DNA of 64,000 nucleotides from Candidatus Omnitrophota bacterium (GTDB lineage Bacteria > Omnitrophota > Gorgyraeia > Gygaellales > Profunditerraquicolaceae): contig JAUYDL010000018.1 in the NCBI GenBank assembly GCA_030691865.1, positions 1-64,000 on the forward strand, read 5' to 3'. Below, one piece after another: positions 31,642 to 39,062 of this stretch; position 1 is the stretch's first letter, and each line of letters starts with the position of its first letter. Below the pieces are notes generated by a model that did no database searches, was not told where the DNA came from, and saw nothing but the letters and a program-made list of their open reading frames with translations. The position numbers were made by a program, and so were the translations under genes.

Positions 31642-32629
31642 GCTGCGCATTGCGATATTAGGAGATGGGGGGTGGGGAACGACATTAGCGGTATTGCTTT
31701 CTAATAAAGGCTATTCTGTTACGCTTTGGGGTGCCTTTGCCGACTATACTAAAAGGATGGTTAAAACCAGGTATAATCCAAAATTCCTACCGGGAATAAA
31801 AATTCCGCGCCGAATCAAAATAACCAGCGATATAAAAAGTGCAGCCAAAGATAAAGAAATTGTCGTATTGGCGATCCCTTCTCAATATACCAGGCTGACG
31901 CTGAGAAAGATTGTAGGTAGCTTTGCTAAAAAAACTATTTTTTTAAGTGTGACTAAAGGGATTGAAATAAGCTCTTCTAAAAGAATATCCGAAGTAATCC
32001 GCGCAGAGCTTGGGCCGGTCAAACTTGCCGTCCTATCCGGGCCGACTATTGCCGGCGAGGTAGCTAAAGAAGTTCCGACGGCCGCGGTGGTGGCTTCAAG
32101 TAGTAAGCAAATACGCAAAACTATCCAAGCAGTATTTAGTACAAAAAGATTTCGCGTGTATACTAACCCGGATGTGATTGGCGTAGAATTAGGGGGCAGT
32201 TTAAAGAATGTAATCGCCATTGCCTGTGGCGTATCTGATGGGTTAGGATTTGGCACCAACACTAAAGCCGCCATCCTTACCCGGGGGCTTGCCGAGATTT
32301 CCAGATTAGGCAAGGCAATGGGTGCAAAATTAGAGACCTTCAGCGGGATAAGCGGATTAGGAGATCTAGTTACAACCTGTATCAGTAAACAGAGCCGTAA
32401 TCGCAGTGTGGGAGAACTGATCGGAAAAGGTAAGAACCTGGAAGAAATTTGCCGGCACATGCAGATGGTCGCTGAGGGGGTACCCACAGCAAAATCTGCC
32501 TATGCTTTAAGTTTGAAATATAAGATAGATATGCCTATAATCAGAGAGGTGTATTATTTACTTTATAAGAATAAATCTCCAGCTCAAGCGGTAAAAGATC
32601 TGATGACGAGAAAAAGTAAAGAAGAATAG
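31634..32629 (+). CDS. gpsA: Glycerol-3-phosphate dehydrogenase [NAD(P)+]
   Basis: The 331-residue enzyme starts with the nucleotide-binding turn LRIAILGDGGWGTTLAVLLS. It contains IFLSVTKGIEISSSKRISEV, LAVLSGPTIAGEVAKEVPTA, GVELGGSLKNVIAIACGVSDGLG (catalytic Lys) and FSGISGLGDLVTTCISKQSRNR. It reduces dihydroxyacetone phosphate to sn-glycerol 3-phosphate for phospholipid synthesis. The start ATG 31634 is eight bases inside the upstream gene. Family length and motifs are normal. A family-B hairpin and tRNA-Pro follow. Confidence 0.97.
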   Translation: MSKLRIAILGDGGWGTTLAVLLSNKGYSVTLWGAFADYTKRMVKTRYNPKFLPGIKIPRRIKITSDIKSAAKDKEIVVLAIPSQYTRLTLRKIVGSFAKKTIFLSVTKGIEISSSKRISEVIRAELGPVKLAVLSGPTIAGEVAKEVPTAAVVASSSKQIRKTIQAVFSTKRFRVYTNPDVIGVELGGSLKNVIAIACGVSDGLGFGTNTKAAILTRGLAEISRLGKAMGAKLETFSGISGLGDLVTTCISKQSRNRSVGELIGKGKNLEEICRHMQMVAEGVPTAKSAYALSLKYKIDMPIIREVYYLLYKNKSPAQAVKDLMTRKSKEE

Positions 32630-32651
32630 CAACTGACATCAATAAACAACG

Positions 32652-32697
32652 GCACCCGGCGCTAAGCGGAATTGCGCCGGTGCGCAATAGGTATTGC
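32652..32697 (+). repeat. Family-B hairpin copy 5, upstream of tRNA-Pro
   Basis: GCAC-C-CGGCGC (32652-32662) pairs with GCGCCG-GTGC (32674-32683), loop TAAGCGGAATT. It differs from the other copies by a compensated A-T to G-C change at the stem base. A second hairpin GCAATA-GG-TATTGC (32684-32697) takes the place of the usual tail hairpin and ends on the first base of tRNA-Pro. Confidence 0.75.
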
Positions 32698-32773
32698 GGG
32701 GCGTGGCTCAGCTTGGTAGAGCGCTTGAATGGGGTTCAAGAGGTCACAGGTTCAAGTCCTGTCGCCCCGACCA
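32697..32773 (+). tRNA. tRNA-Pro (GGG)
   Basis: Acceptor CGGGGCG pairs with CGCCCCG. The anticodon arm is CTTGA-ATGGGGT-TCAAG, the T arm ACAGG-TTCAAGT-CCTGT, and CCA is encoded (32771-32773). Confidence 0.96.
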
Positions 32774-32787
32774 GATTAGAGGTAATT

Positions 32788-33129
32788 ATGGAGGAAAAAA
32801 GGCAAAACGCTCGAATTGATAAGCCATTGATTATGCAATATGCTCAAAGTACACCAGAACCACTGCGCTGGGATTCTACTACAATTAAGAATATTAGCAC
32901 CGATGGGATTTTATTTAATACCAATAAAATTTTCGGCAAAAACGAAAGGCTGCAGTTACGTTTTACAATACCAGCTGATCCCTTTAATCGCCTGGAAGCA
33001 GTAGGCGAAGTGGTGGAATCTGTCCTCCATGGCCATAGAACGCGTATAAAGTTTATCAATCTGGGCGAGCATGAGAAGAAGGTAATCGGCGATTATGTGG
33101 AGTGTTTATTAAGAAGCAATAAAAAGTAA
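32788..33129 (+). CDS. PilZ-domain protein, first of two
   Basis: The start at ATG 32788 lies 14 bases after tRNA-Pro (GAGG before it), giving 113 residues. The PilZ fold is visible: EEKRQNARIDKPLIMQYA at the N-terminus, IKNISTDGILFNTNKIF in place of the D/N-x-S-x-x-G motif, and LQLRFTIPADPFNRLEAVGE, VLHGHRTRIKFINLGEHEKK. PilZ proteins usually bind c-di-GMP. The N-terminal RxxxR motif is imperfect here (RQNAR), so binding is possible but not sure. A second PilZ gene follows after 12 bases. Confidence 0.85.
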   Translation: MEEKRQNARIDKPLIMQYAQSTPEPLRWDSTTIKNISTDGILFNTNKIFGKNERLQLRFTIPADPFNRLEAVGEVVESVLHGHRTRIKFINLGEHEKKVIGDYVECLLRSNKK

Positions 33130-33141
33130 AGAGGAGGATAT

Positions 33142-33501
33142 ATGTCAAAAAAATACGAAGGCACAGAGAGAAGAAAGTATTCCCGCGCAAACGGAAGATT
33201 TATTGTTTCCTATAGGGTTATTCCAAATAACAGAAACGCCGATATTTCACAGACTAAAAATTTAAGCTTAGGCGGGATGCTTCTGACCACCAATTGTCAG
33301 TTTTCGGTAGGAACAAATTTAGCGCTTGAGATTCGCCTGCCCTTTGATCCTGATCCGATTATGACTATCGCTAAGGTCCTGGAATCAAATGAAATTACCA
33401 AGGGTATAATTTATGATACGCGTCTTGCTTTCTTAGCGGTAGATGAAAAGCATCGCAAAGTAATCGGTGAAACAGTCGCTTATTATCTTAAGAAAGGTTA
33501 A
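33142..33501 (+). CDS. PilZ-domain protein, second of two
   Basis: The 119-residue protein is a single PilZ domain with both c-di-GMP-binding motifs: RRKYSR (RxxxR) at residues 10-15 and NLSLGG ([DN]xSxxG) near residue 44, plus LALEIRLPFDPDPIMTIAKV and IIYDTRLAFLAVDEKHRKVI. It is preceded by AGGAGG and follows the first PilZ gene by 12 bases. Tandem PilZ genes suggest paralogues that regulate envelope or motility functions in response to c-di-GMP. No diguanylate cyclase is in the window. hom starts two bases after its stop. Confidence 0.9.
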   Translation: MSKKYEGTERRKYSRANGRFIVSYRVIPNNRNADISQTKNLSLGGMLLTTNCQFSVGTNLALEIRLPFDPDPIMTIAKVLESNEITKGIIYDTRLAFLAVDEKHRKVIGETVAYYLKKG

Positions 33502-33503
33502 CT

Positions 33504-34799
33504 ATGAGAAAAATCAATGTCGGGATTATCGGTTTCGGCAATATCGGATGTGGAGTGGTAAAGGTCCTTGGTTCTAGAAAATCGCTATTGGCGCAAAAAA
33601 TAGAAACCGAAATCGTAATTAAAAAAATATGCGACAAGGATCTTACCAGGGAAAGAGATGTTGTTGTAGATAAAGCCTTACTCACTAACGATGCCTATGA
33701 AATTATTAATGATCCCGGAATTGACATTATTGTGGAATTAATAGGCGGGATTAATCCGGCCAAAGAGTTTATTTTAGCGGCTTTAAAAAAAGGTAAACAT
33801 GTGGTTACTGCCAATAAAGCCCTGTTGGCCCAACATGGTAATGAGTTATTCAGAGAGGCCATGGAGCGAGGAAAAAATATTTATTTTGAAGCTTCGGTAG
33901 GCGCAGGCATCCCAATTATAAAATCCATTAAAGAAGGGCTGGTGGCCAATAAATTCAGCAGTATTTTTGGTATTGTAAACGGCACATCAAATTATGTGCT
34001 TACGCAGATGTCTAAAGAAAACTGCTCTTTTGTTAATGCCTTAAGCAAAGCTAAGCTTAAGGGATTTGCCGAAAAGGATTCCACTTTCGATATCCAGGGT
34101 ATTGACTCAGCGCATAAGCTCGTATTGCTTACTTATCTGGCTTTTGGAAAAATTGTTAATCTAAAAGATATTTTTATTGAAGGTATAACTCAAGTTTCTG
34201 CCTCTGATATTGCTTATGCTAAAGAGTTAGGATACACCATAAAATTATTGGCCATCGCTAAGAAGGAAATCGATGAGTTAGAAGTTCGGGTTCATCCAAC
34301 CCTTTTACCCAGCGAACATCTGCTTTCTTCGGTAGACGGGGTTTTTAATGCTATTTATGTCTCTAGCGACCTGGCAGGGGATCTTATGTTTTACGGACCG
34401 GGGGCAGGGCAATTACCCGCTGCCTCGGCAGTTGTTTCGGATATTGTTGATCTCACTCAGGATATTAAAGCTGGATTGTTTAGGCCAACTTTAAATTCCC
34501 GGGAAGATAACTCCATTAAAGGTTTACGTAAAATAGATGAATTTGAAAATAAATATTACATCCGAATTACGGCAGTAGATAAACCGGGAGTATTAGCAAA
34601 AATATCCGGAATCCTGGCAAAATTCGGTATTAGCATTGCTTCCGTTACTCAAAAGGAGAGGCTAAAATCTCATATTGTGCCGGTAGTGATGGTTACGCAC
34701 GAAGTAAAAGAAAAAAATCTGCGGGGCGCCTTAAAAATGATTGATAAATTGGCAGAGATTAAAGATAAATCTATCGCCATACGGATCGAAGGTGTTTAA
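33504..34799 (+). CDS. hom: Homoserine dehydrogenase
   Basis: The 431-residue enzyme begins INVGIIGFGNIGCGVVKVLG (NAD(P) binding). It has DIIVELIGGINPAKEFILAA, KHVVTANKALLAQHG, YFEASVGAGIPIIKSIKEGL, GIVNGTSNYVLTQM and AEKDSTFDIQGIDSAHKLVLL. A C-terminal ACT domain (YYIRITAVDKPGVLAKISGI) gives likely threonine feedback. It reduces aspartate semialdehyde to homoserine. A TAATG junction couples it to thrC. It is the first gene of an aspartate-family operon that runs through lysC and cimA. Confidence 0.98.
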   Translation: MRKINVGIIGFGNIGCGVVKVLGSRKSLLAQKIETEIVIKKICDKDLTRERDVVVDKALLTNDAYEIINDPGIDIIVELIGGINPAKEFILAALKKGKHVVTANKALLAQHGNELFREAMERGKNIYFEASVGAGIPIIKSIKEGLVANKFSSIFGIVNGTSNYVLTQMSKENCSFVNALSKAKLKGFAEKDSTFDIQGIDSAHKLVLLTYLAFGKIVNLKDIFIEGITQVSASDIAYAKELGYTIKLLAIAKKEIDELEVRVHPTLLPSEHLLSSVDGVFNAIYVSSDLAGDLMFYGPGAGQLPAASAVVSDIVDLTQDIKAGLFRPTLNSREDNSIKGLRKIDEFENKYYIRITAVDKPGVLAKISGILAKFGISIASVTQKERLKSHIVPVVMVTHEVKEKNLRGALKMIDKLAEIKDKSIAIRIEGV

Positions 34800-35878
34800 T
34801 GAGCGAGCAAAAATATAAAGGGATAATTCAGAAATACAGGCGATTTTTGCCGGTGAGCGAGGAAACTCCGGTGATTACTTTAAATGAAGGAAATACTCCC
34901 TTGATTTATGCCGGCTATTTAAGCAGGCTGGTGGGAAAAAATTGCGAAGTTTATTTAAAGTGCGAAGGCCTTAATCCTACCGGTTCTTTTAAAGACAGGG
35001 GGATGACACTGGCTATTTCCAAAGCCTGCGAGGAAAAGGCTACTGCGGTGATGTGCGCTTCTACCGGAAACACTTCGGCATCTGCTGCTGCTTACGCCGC
35101 AGTCGCCGGAATAAAATGCATCGTTCTTATCCCCAGCGGAGCAATTGCTTTGGGAAAACTTAGTCAGGCGTTAATTCACGGGGCAAAGGTTTTAGCGATT
35201 AAGGGAAATTTTGATACCGCTTTGAGCATGGTCAAAGAAATTACTCAAGCCTTTCCCATTACACTAGTGAATTCTTTAAATCCTTATCGTATCCAGGGGC
35301 AAAAAACTGCCAGTTTTGAAATATGCGATTACCTGGGCGATGCGCCGGATTTTCAGATTATGCCGGTAGGAAACGCCGGAAATATCACTGCTTACTGGAA
35401 AGGCTACCAAGAATATCAGAGCCAGGCTTTAAGTAAAAAACTTCCGGTAATGTTAGGTTTTCAGGCACAAGGATCTGCTCCGATTGTAAGAAATAAACCG
35501 ATTCTTAACCCTGAAACGATTGCCACCGCCATCCGGATCGGAAACCCGGCCAGCTGGAAGGGTGCGACAGATGCGCGCGATGAATCGGGTGGATTAATTG
35601 ATATGGTTTCAGATACACAAATACTTGCCGCTTATAAAATGCTTGCGGAAAAAGAAGGTGTATTTGCTGAGCCGGCTTCTGCGGCTTCGATTGCCGGGCT
35701 ATTGAAATTAATAAAAAAGGGTTACTTTACACCGAGCACCAAACACCGAAAAATTCGTATTGTCTGTATTCTGACCGGGCATGGCTTAAAGGATCCTGAA
35801 CGGGCGATTAAAACAATTAAACCGCCTAAGCTGATGCGCGCAGATTTAAAAACAATTATTAAAGAAATTGGCTACTAG
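34799..35878 (+). CDS. thrC: Threonine synthase
   Basis: The 359-residue PLP enzyme shows TLNEGNTPLIYAGYLSRLVG, LKCEGLNPTGSFKDRGMTLA with the PLP-binding Lys, CASTGNTSASAAAYAAVAG, IMPVGNAGNITAYWKGY and EPASAASIAGLLKL. It converts O-phosphohomoserine to threonine. No classical homoserine kinase gene is present in the operon; the apgM gene downstream may supply that step. Its start overlaps the hom stop by one base, and its last 11 bases overlap the coaB-like gene. Confidence 0.97.
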   Translation: MSEQKYKGIIQKYRRFLPVSEETPVITLNEGNTPLIYAGYLSRLVGKNCEVYLKCEGLNPTGSFKDRGMTLAISKACEEKATAVMCASTGNTSASAAAYAAVAGIKCIVLIPSGAIALGKLSQALIHGAKVLAIKGNFDTALSMVKEITQAFPITLVNSLNPYRIQGQKTASFEICDYLGDAPDFQIMPVGNAGNITAYWKGYQEYQSQALSKKLPVMLGFQAQGSAPIVRNKPILNPETIATAIRIGNPASWKGATDARDESGGLIDMVSDTQILAAYKMLAEKEGVFAEPASAASIAGLLKLIKKGYFTPSTKHRKIRIVCILTGHGLKDPERAIKTIKPPKLMRADLKTIIKEIGY

Positions 35879-36506
35879 AAAAAGAATTCTGATTACTGCC
35901 GGGCCTACCTGGGTAGCGATAGACCGGGTGCGGGTAATTAGTAACGAGGCCTCGGGAGAAACCGGATTCATCCTGGCAAATAAATTTAGAAAACTTGGGG
36001 CTAAAGTTACCCTGTTGCTTGGCCCGGGAAATTTCTGCCGAGCTGACCAAACGGGCATCCAAGTAATCCGTTTTAAATATTATTCTGAATTAGCGCAGCT
36101 CTTAGATAAAGAATTAAAAAATGGGAAATATGCGGCGGTTATTCATGCTGCGGCAGTTGCTGATTATGCGCCCAAAGAAATAATTCACCGTAAAGTCAGT
36201 TCTCAACGCAGGAGCTGGAAAATAAATTTAGTTCCCACGAAGAAACTGATCAAGAGCTTAAAAATTTACCAACCGGATTTATTTACTGTGGGTTTTAAGT
36301 TCCAACCGAATGCAGATAAAGATAAACTGATAGCAAAAGGCAGGGAGCTGTTTGAGTCGGCAAATTTAGATTTGGTGGTAGCTAACTCTAATAAAAGCAG
36401 GGGTTATCAAGCCTACATTTTAGACGGCCAAAATAAATACGGGCCTTTCTTAAATAAAACAAAAATGGCTATTTATTTATCCAGATTAATTTTGTCCAGA
36501 GCTTAA
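35868..36506 (+). CDS. coaB: Phosphopantothenate-cysteine ligase (CoaB-type), stand-alone
   Basis: The 212-residue protein is the CoaB half of bifunctional CoaBC: RILITAGPTWVAIDRVRVIS, NEASGETGFILANKFRKLGA, IHAAAVADYAPKEI and VGFKFQPNADKDKLIAKG with VVANSNKSRG near the end. CoaB joins CTP-activated phosphopantothenate with cysteine in coenzyme A synthesis. The CoaC decarboxylase half is absent here. Translation probably begins at TTG 35868 inside thrC, as no ATG or GTG suits. The placement inside a threonine operon is unusual. Confidence 0.88.
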   Translation: MATRKRILITAGPTWVAIDRVRVISNEASGETGFILANKFRKLGAKVTLLLGPGNFCRADQTGIQVIRFKYYSELAQLLDKELKNGKYAAVIHAAAVADYAPKEIIHRKVSSQRRSWKINLVPTKKLIKSLKIYQPDLFTVGFKFQPNADKDKLIAKGRELFESANLDLVVANSNKSRGYQAYILDGQNKYGPFLNKTKMAIYLSRLILSRA

Positions 36507-36534
36507 AAAAAATTTATGAGGTAAAATTTCTAAT

Positions 36535-37743
36535 ATGACAAAATACATTGTATTGGTTGGTGATGGTATGGCAGATTACCCTATCGAAGGGTTGGGCATG
36601 CGCACACCCTTAGAGGCAGCCCGCACGCCGAACATGGATTTTATTGCTAAAAATGGGTGTCTGGGACAGGCCAAAACCATTCCGGATAAAATGACTCCGG
36701 CATCTGATGTAGCTAATCTTTCAATTCTGGGGTATGACCCAAAAAAATATTATTCAGGAAGAGGGCCTTTAGAAGCTGCCAACCTGGGTATTGAATTGGA
36801 AGATGACGATGTTGCTTTTCGCTGCAACTTAATTACCGCTGAAGGTGATACTTTACTTGATTACAGTGCCGGGCATATTAAATCTACGGAAGCGGAAAAG
36901 TTACTTAAATTTATTGATCAAAAATTAGGAAGTAATAAATTGCGCTTTTTCTCTGGGGTAAGCTACCGGCATTTGCTTCTGGTTAAGCGCGGCGCAGAGT
37001 TAAAACTGCAAAATTTGAAATGCTGGGCTCCGCATGATATTACTGGCCTGAGTATTAATCGGCACTTACCTAAAGGGGATAACGCGGATATAATTATTAA
37101 ACTTATGCTGGATTCTAAAGAAATTCTGTGGAGCCATGAAATTAATCAAGTCCGGCTGGAATTAAAAGAAAACCCGGCAAATATGATCTGGCTTTGGGGG
37201 CAGGGTGTAAAACCAAGTATGCCTAAATTTATGGATAAATTCGGTTTATCCGGAAGCGTAATTTCAGCGGTTGACTTGATTAAAGGGCTAGGACGCATTT
37301 TGGGCCTAGAGGTAATTAATGTTCCCGGGGCAACCGGTTATTATGATACTGATTATGAAGGCAAGGCCAAGGCAGCAATTAAGTCTTTAAAGAAAAACGA
37401 TTTTGTCTTTGTGCATGTTGAGGCTCCGGATGAAGCCGGGCATAACGGTGATTTACGCCAAAAGCTTACTGCCATTGAGCGTTTTGATCAATTAGTGGTC
37501 GGCTCCTTTCTGGAATATTGTAAAGGTAAGGATGATTTCCGGATTATGGTTTTACCGGATCATGCCACTCCACTGACTTTAAAAACGCATACAGCAGAAG
37601 CCATTCCCTTTGCGATTTACGGAAAGGATATACCAAAAGGAGAATTTCTTAATTACAGCGAAAAAGAAGCACAAAAATCGCAACTTTATTTTGAGAATGG
37701 TTATCAACTTATGGAATATTTTATCTTAAACACCCGGCGCTAA
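36535..37743 (+). CDS. apgM: ApgM-type phosphoglycerate mutase; possible homoserine kinase
   Basis: The 402-residue alkaline-phosphatase-fold protein begins TKYIVLVGDGMADYPIEGLG and contains TPNMDFIAKNG, TPASDVANLSILGYDPKKYY, FVFVHVEAPDEAGHNGDLRQK and IMVLPDHATPLTLKTHT, with the two-metal ligands. The family interconverts 2- and 3-phosphoglycerate. In several bacteria a member placed with hom and thrC was proposed to replace ThrB as homoserine kinase, and here it sits between thrC and lysC with no thrB. Its last codons (NTRR and stop) are encoded inside a family-B hairpin. Confidence 0.93.
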   Translation: MTKYIVLVGDGMADYPIEGLGMRTPLEAARTPNMDFIAKNGCLGQAKTIPDKMTPASDVANLSILGYDPKKYYSGRGPLEAANLGIELEDDDVAFRCNLITAEGDTLLDYSAGHIKSTEAEKLLKFIDQKLGSNKLRFFSGVSYRHLLLVKRGAELKLQNLKCWAPHDITGLSINRHLPKGDNADIIIKLMLDSKEILWSHEINQVRLELKENPANMIWLWGQGVKPSMPKFMDKFGLSGSVISAVDLIKGLGRILGLEVINVPGATGYYDTDYEGKAKAAIKSLKKNDFVFVHVEAPDEAGHNGDLRQKLTAIERFDQLVVGSFLEYCKGKDDFRIMVLPDHATPLTLKTHTAEAIPFAIYGKDIPKGEFLNYSEKEAQKSQLYFENGYQLMEYFILNTRR

Positions 37744-37827
37744 TTGGCACCCCACGCTAAGCTGAATTGCGTGGGTATCCGTCAGGTGACGGAGAATTGC
37801 GCCGGTGTTGTCTAGGTAGACAAGGAG
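37731..37827 (+). promoter_or_regulatory. Nested hairpin leader, family B copy 4, with SD
   Basis: CACCCGGCGC (37731-37740) pairs with GCGCCGGTG (37799-37807). Inside are CACCCCACGC (37748-37757) with GCGTGGGT, loop TAAGCTGAATT, and CCGTC-AGGT-GACGG. The tail hairpin TTGTCT-AGGT-AGACAA (37808-37823) is followed directly by GGAG (37824-37827), eight bases before lysC ATG. Nearly identical to copy 3. It contains the apgM stop codon. Confidence 0.75.
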
Positions 37828-37835
37828 AGTACAGA

Positions 37836-39059
37836 ATGCCTAAAGGTTTAGTAGTGCAAAAATACGGCGGCTCCTCCGTCGCTAATGTCGAGTGTATTCA
37901 AAGAGTAGCGCAAAGGGTGGTTGGGTATAGTAAAAAGGGCTATGATTTGGTAGTGGTTGTTTCGGCTTTAGGAGATACTACCGATGAATTAATCAAACTG
38001 GCTGATAAAATTAATCCTAATCCTTCAGAGCGGGAAATGGATATGCTGCTTTCTACCGGAGAGCAGATCTCGGTTGCGCTTTTGGCGATGGCTATTCATA
38101 AGTTAGGATCTGAAGCTATTTCATTTACCGGCGCCCAAGTCGGAATTATTACTGATAGCAGCCATACCCGGGCTAGAATTATCAAAATAAACGTAGATAA
38201 AATTAAAGAGGAATTAAAAAAAGGCAGGATCGTGATCGTGGCAGGTTTTCAGGGAGTAACCTTAAATCAGGATATTACCACTTTAGGCAGGGGCGGCTCA
38301 GATTTAACCGCGGTAGCTTTAGCTAAAGAACTCCAAGCAAATTCCTGTGAGATTTACACGGATGTCATGGGTATTTATACTACTGACCCGCGCATTGAAC
38401 CCAATGCTAAAAAAATTAAAGAGATTACTTATGACGAAATGCTTGAGATGGCTTCTTTGGGGGCTCAAGTAATGCAACCGCGTTCTATCGAGGTAGCTAA
38501 AAAATTTAATGTTCCTTTGCATGTGCGTTCTTCATTTAATACCAAAAGCGGAACCATGATTATTAAGGAGGTTAAAAAGATGGAAGATGTCCTGGTCAGT
38601 GGGGTGACTTTAAATAAAAATGAAGCAAAAATTACTCTTTGCGGGGTTCCGGATAAACCCGGAGTAGCGGTAAAATTATTTAAAGATCTGGCGACCTGCG
38701 GAGTAAGTGTGGATATGATCGTACAAAACGTAAGCCATACCCGCTGGACAGATATATCTTTTACAATTGCTAAAGCCGACTGCGCCAAAGCCACCAGGAT
38801 TACTAAAATGGCAGCTAAAAAAATCGGCGCCGGCGAAGTTTTGCTTGACGAAGATATCGCCCGTGTCTCGATTGTCGGGGTAGGCATGAGATCTCATCAT
38901 GGCGTTGCGGCAAAAATGTTCGGGATCTTGGCGGACAATAAAATTAATATTGAAATGATCTCTACTTCGGACATCAGTATTTCATGTATTATCAAGAAGA
39001 AAGACGCTGAAATAGCAGTAAGAAAATTACACGCTGATTTCGGGCTAAATAAGGGGTAA
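37836..39059 (+). CDS. lysC: Aspartate kinase
   Basis: ATG 37836 follows the GGAG of the leader, giving 407 residues. The kinase domain shows LVVQKYGGSSVANVECIQRV, LLSTGEQISVALLAMA, VAGFQGVTLNQDITTLGRGG and DVMGIYTTDPRI. Two C-terminal ACT domains follow (VTLNKNEAKITLCGVPDKPG, ARVSIVGVGMRSHHGVAAKM), the site of feedback by lysine and/or threonine. The enzyme makes aspartyl phosphate. An internal SD plus ATG at 38565-38582 may give a separate beta subunit of 159 residues. No lysine riboswitch is seen upstream, only the hairpin leader. Confidence 0.97.
   Translation: MPKGLVVQKYGGSSVANVECIQRVAQRVVGYSKKGYDLVVVVSALGDTTDELIKLADKINPNPSEREMDMLLSTGEQISVALLAMAIHKLGSEAISFTGAQVGIITDSSHTRARIIKINVDKIKEELKKGRIVIVAGFQGVTLNQDITTLGRGGSDLTAVALAKELQANSCEIYTDVMGIYTTDPRIEPNAKKIKEITYDEMLEMASLGAQVMQPRSIEVAKKFNVPLHVRSSFNTKSGTMIIKEVKKMEDVLVSGVTLNKNEAKITLCGVPDKPGVAVKLFKDLATCGVSVDMIVQNVSHTRWTDISFTIAKADCAKATRITKMAAKKIGAGEVLLDEDIARVSIVGVGMRSHHGVAAKMFGILADNKINIEMISTSDISISCIIKKKDAEIAVRKLHADFGLNKG
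38565..38582 (+). promoter_or_regulatory. Internal ribosome site and start codon inside lysC
   Basis: AAGGAGG (38565-38571) precedes in-frame ATG 38580 by eight bases, just ahead of the ACT domains. Starting there would yield residues 249-407. B. subtilis aspartokinase II makes its beta subunit in the same way, at nearly the same length. Confidence 0.65.
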
Positions 39060-39062
39060 CTT

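Noticed and set aside
31882..32487. Minus-strand open frame of 201 codons
   Set aside because: It lies wholly inside gpsA on the opposite strand and reads as a low-complexity Ser/Leu/Pro shadow.
37731..37835. Lysine riboswitch upstream of lysC
   Set aside because: The leader is nearly identical to that of the response regulator at 30393 and has no lysine-riboswitch core, so it is not lysine-specific.
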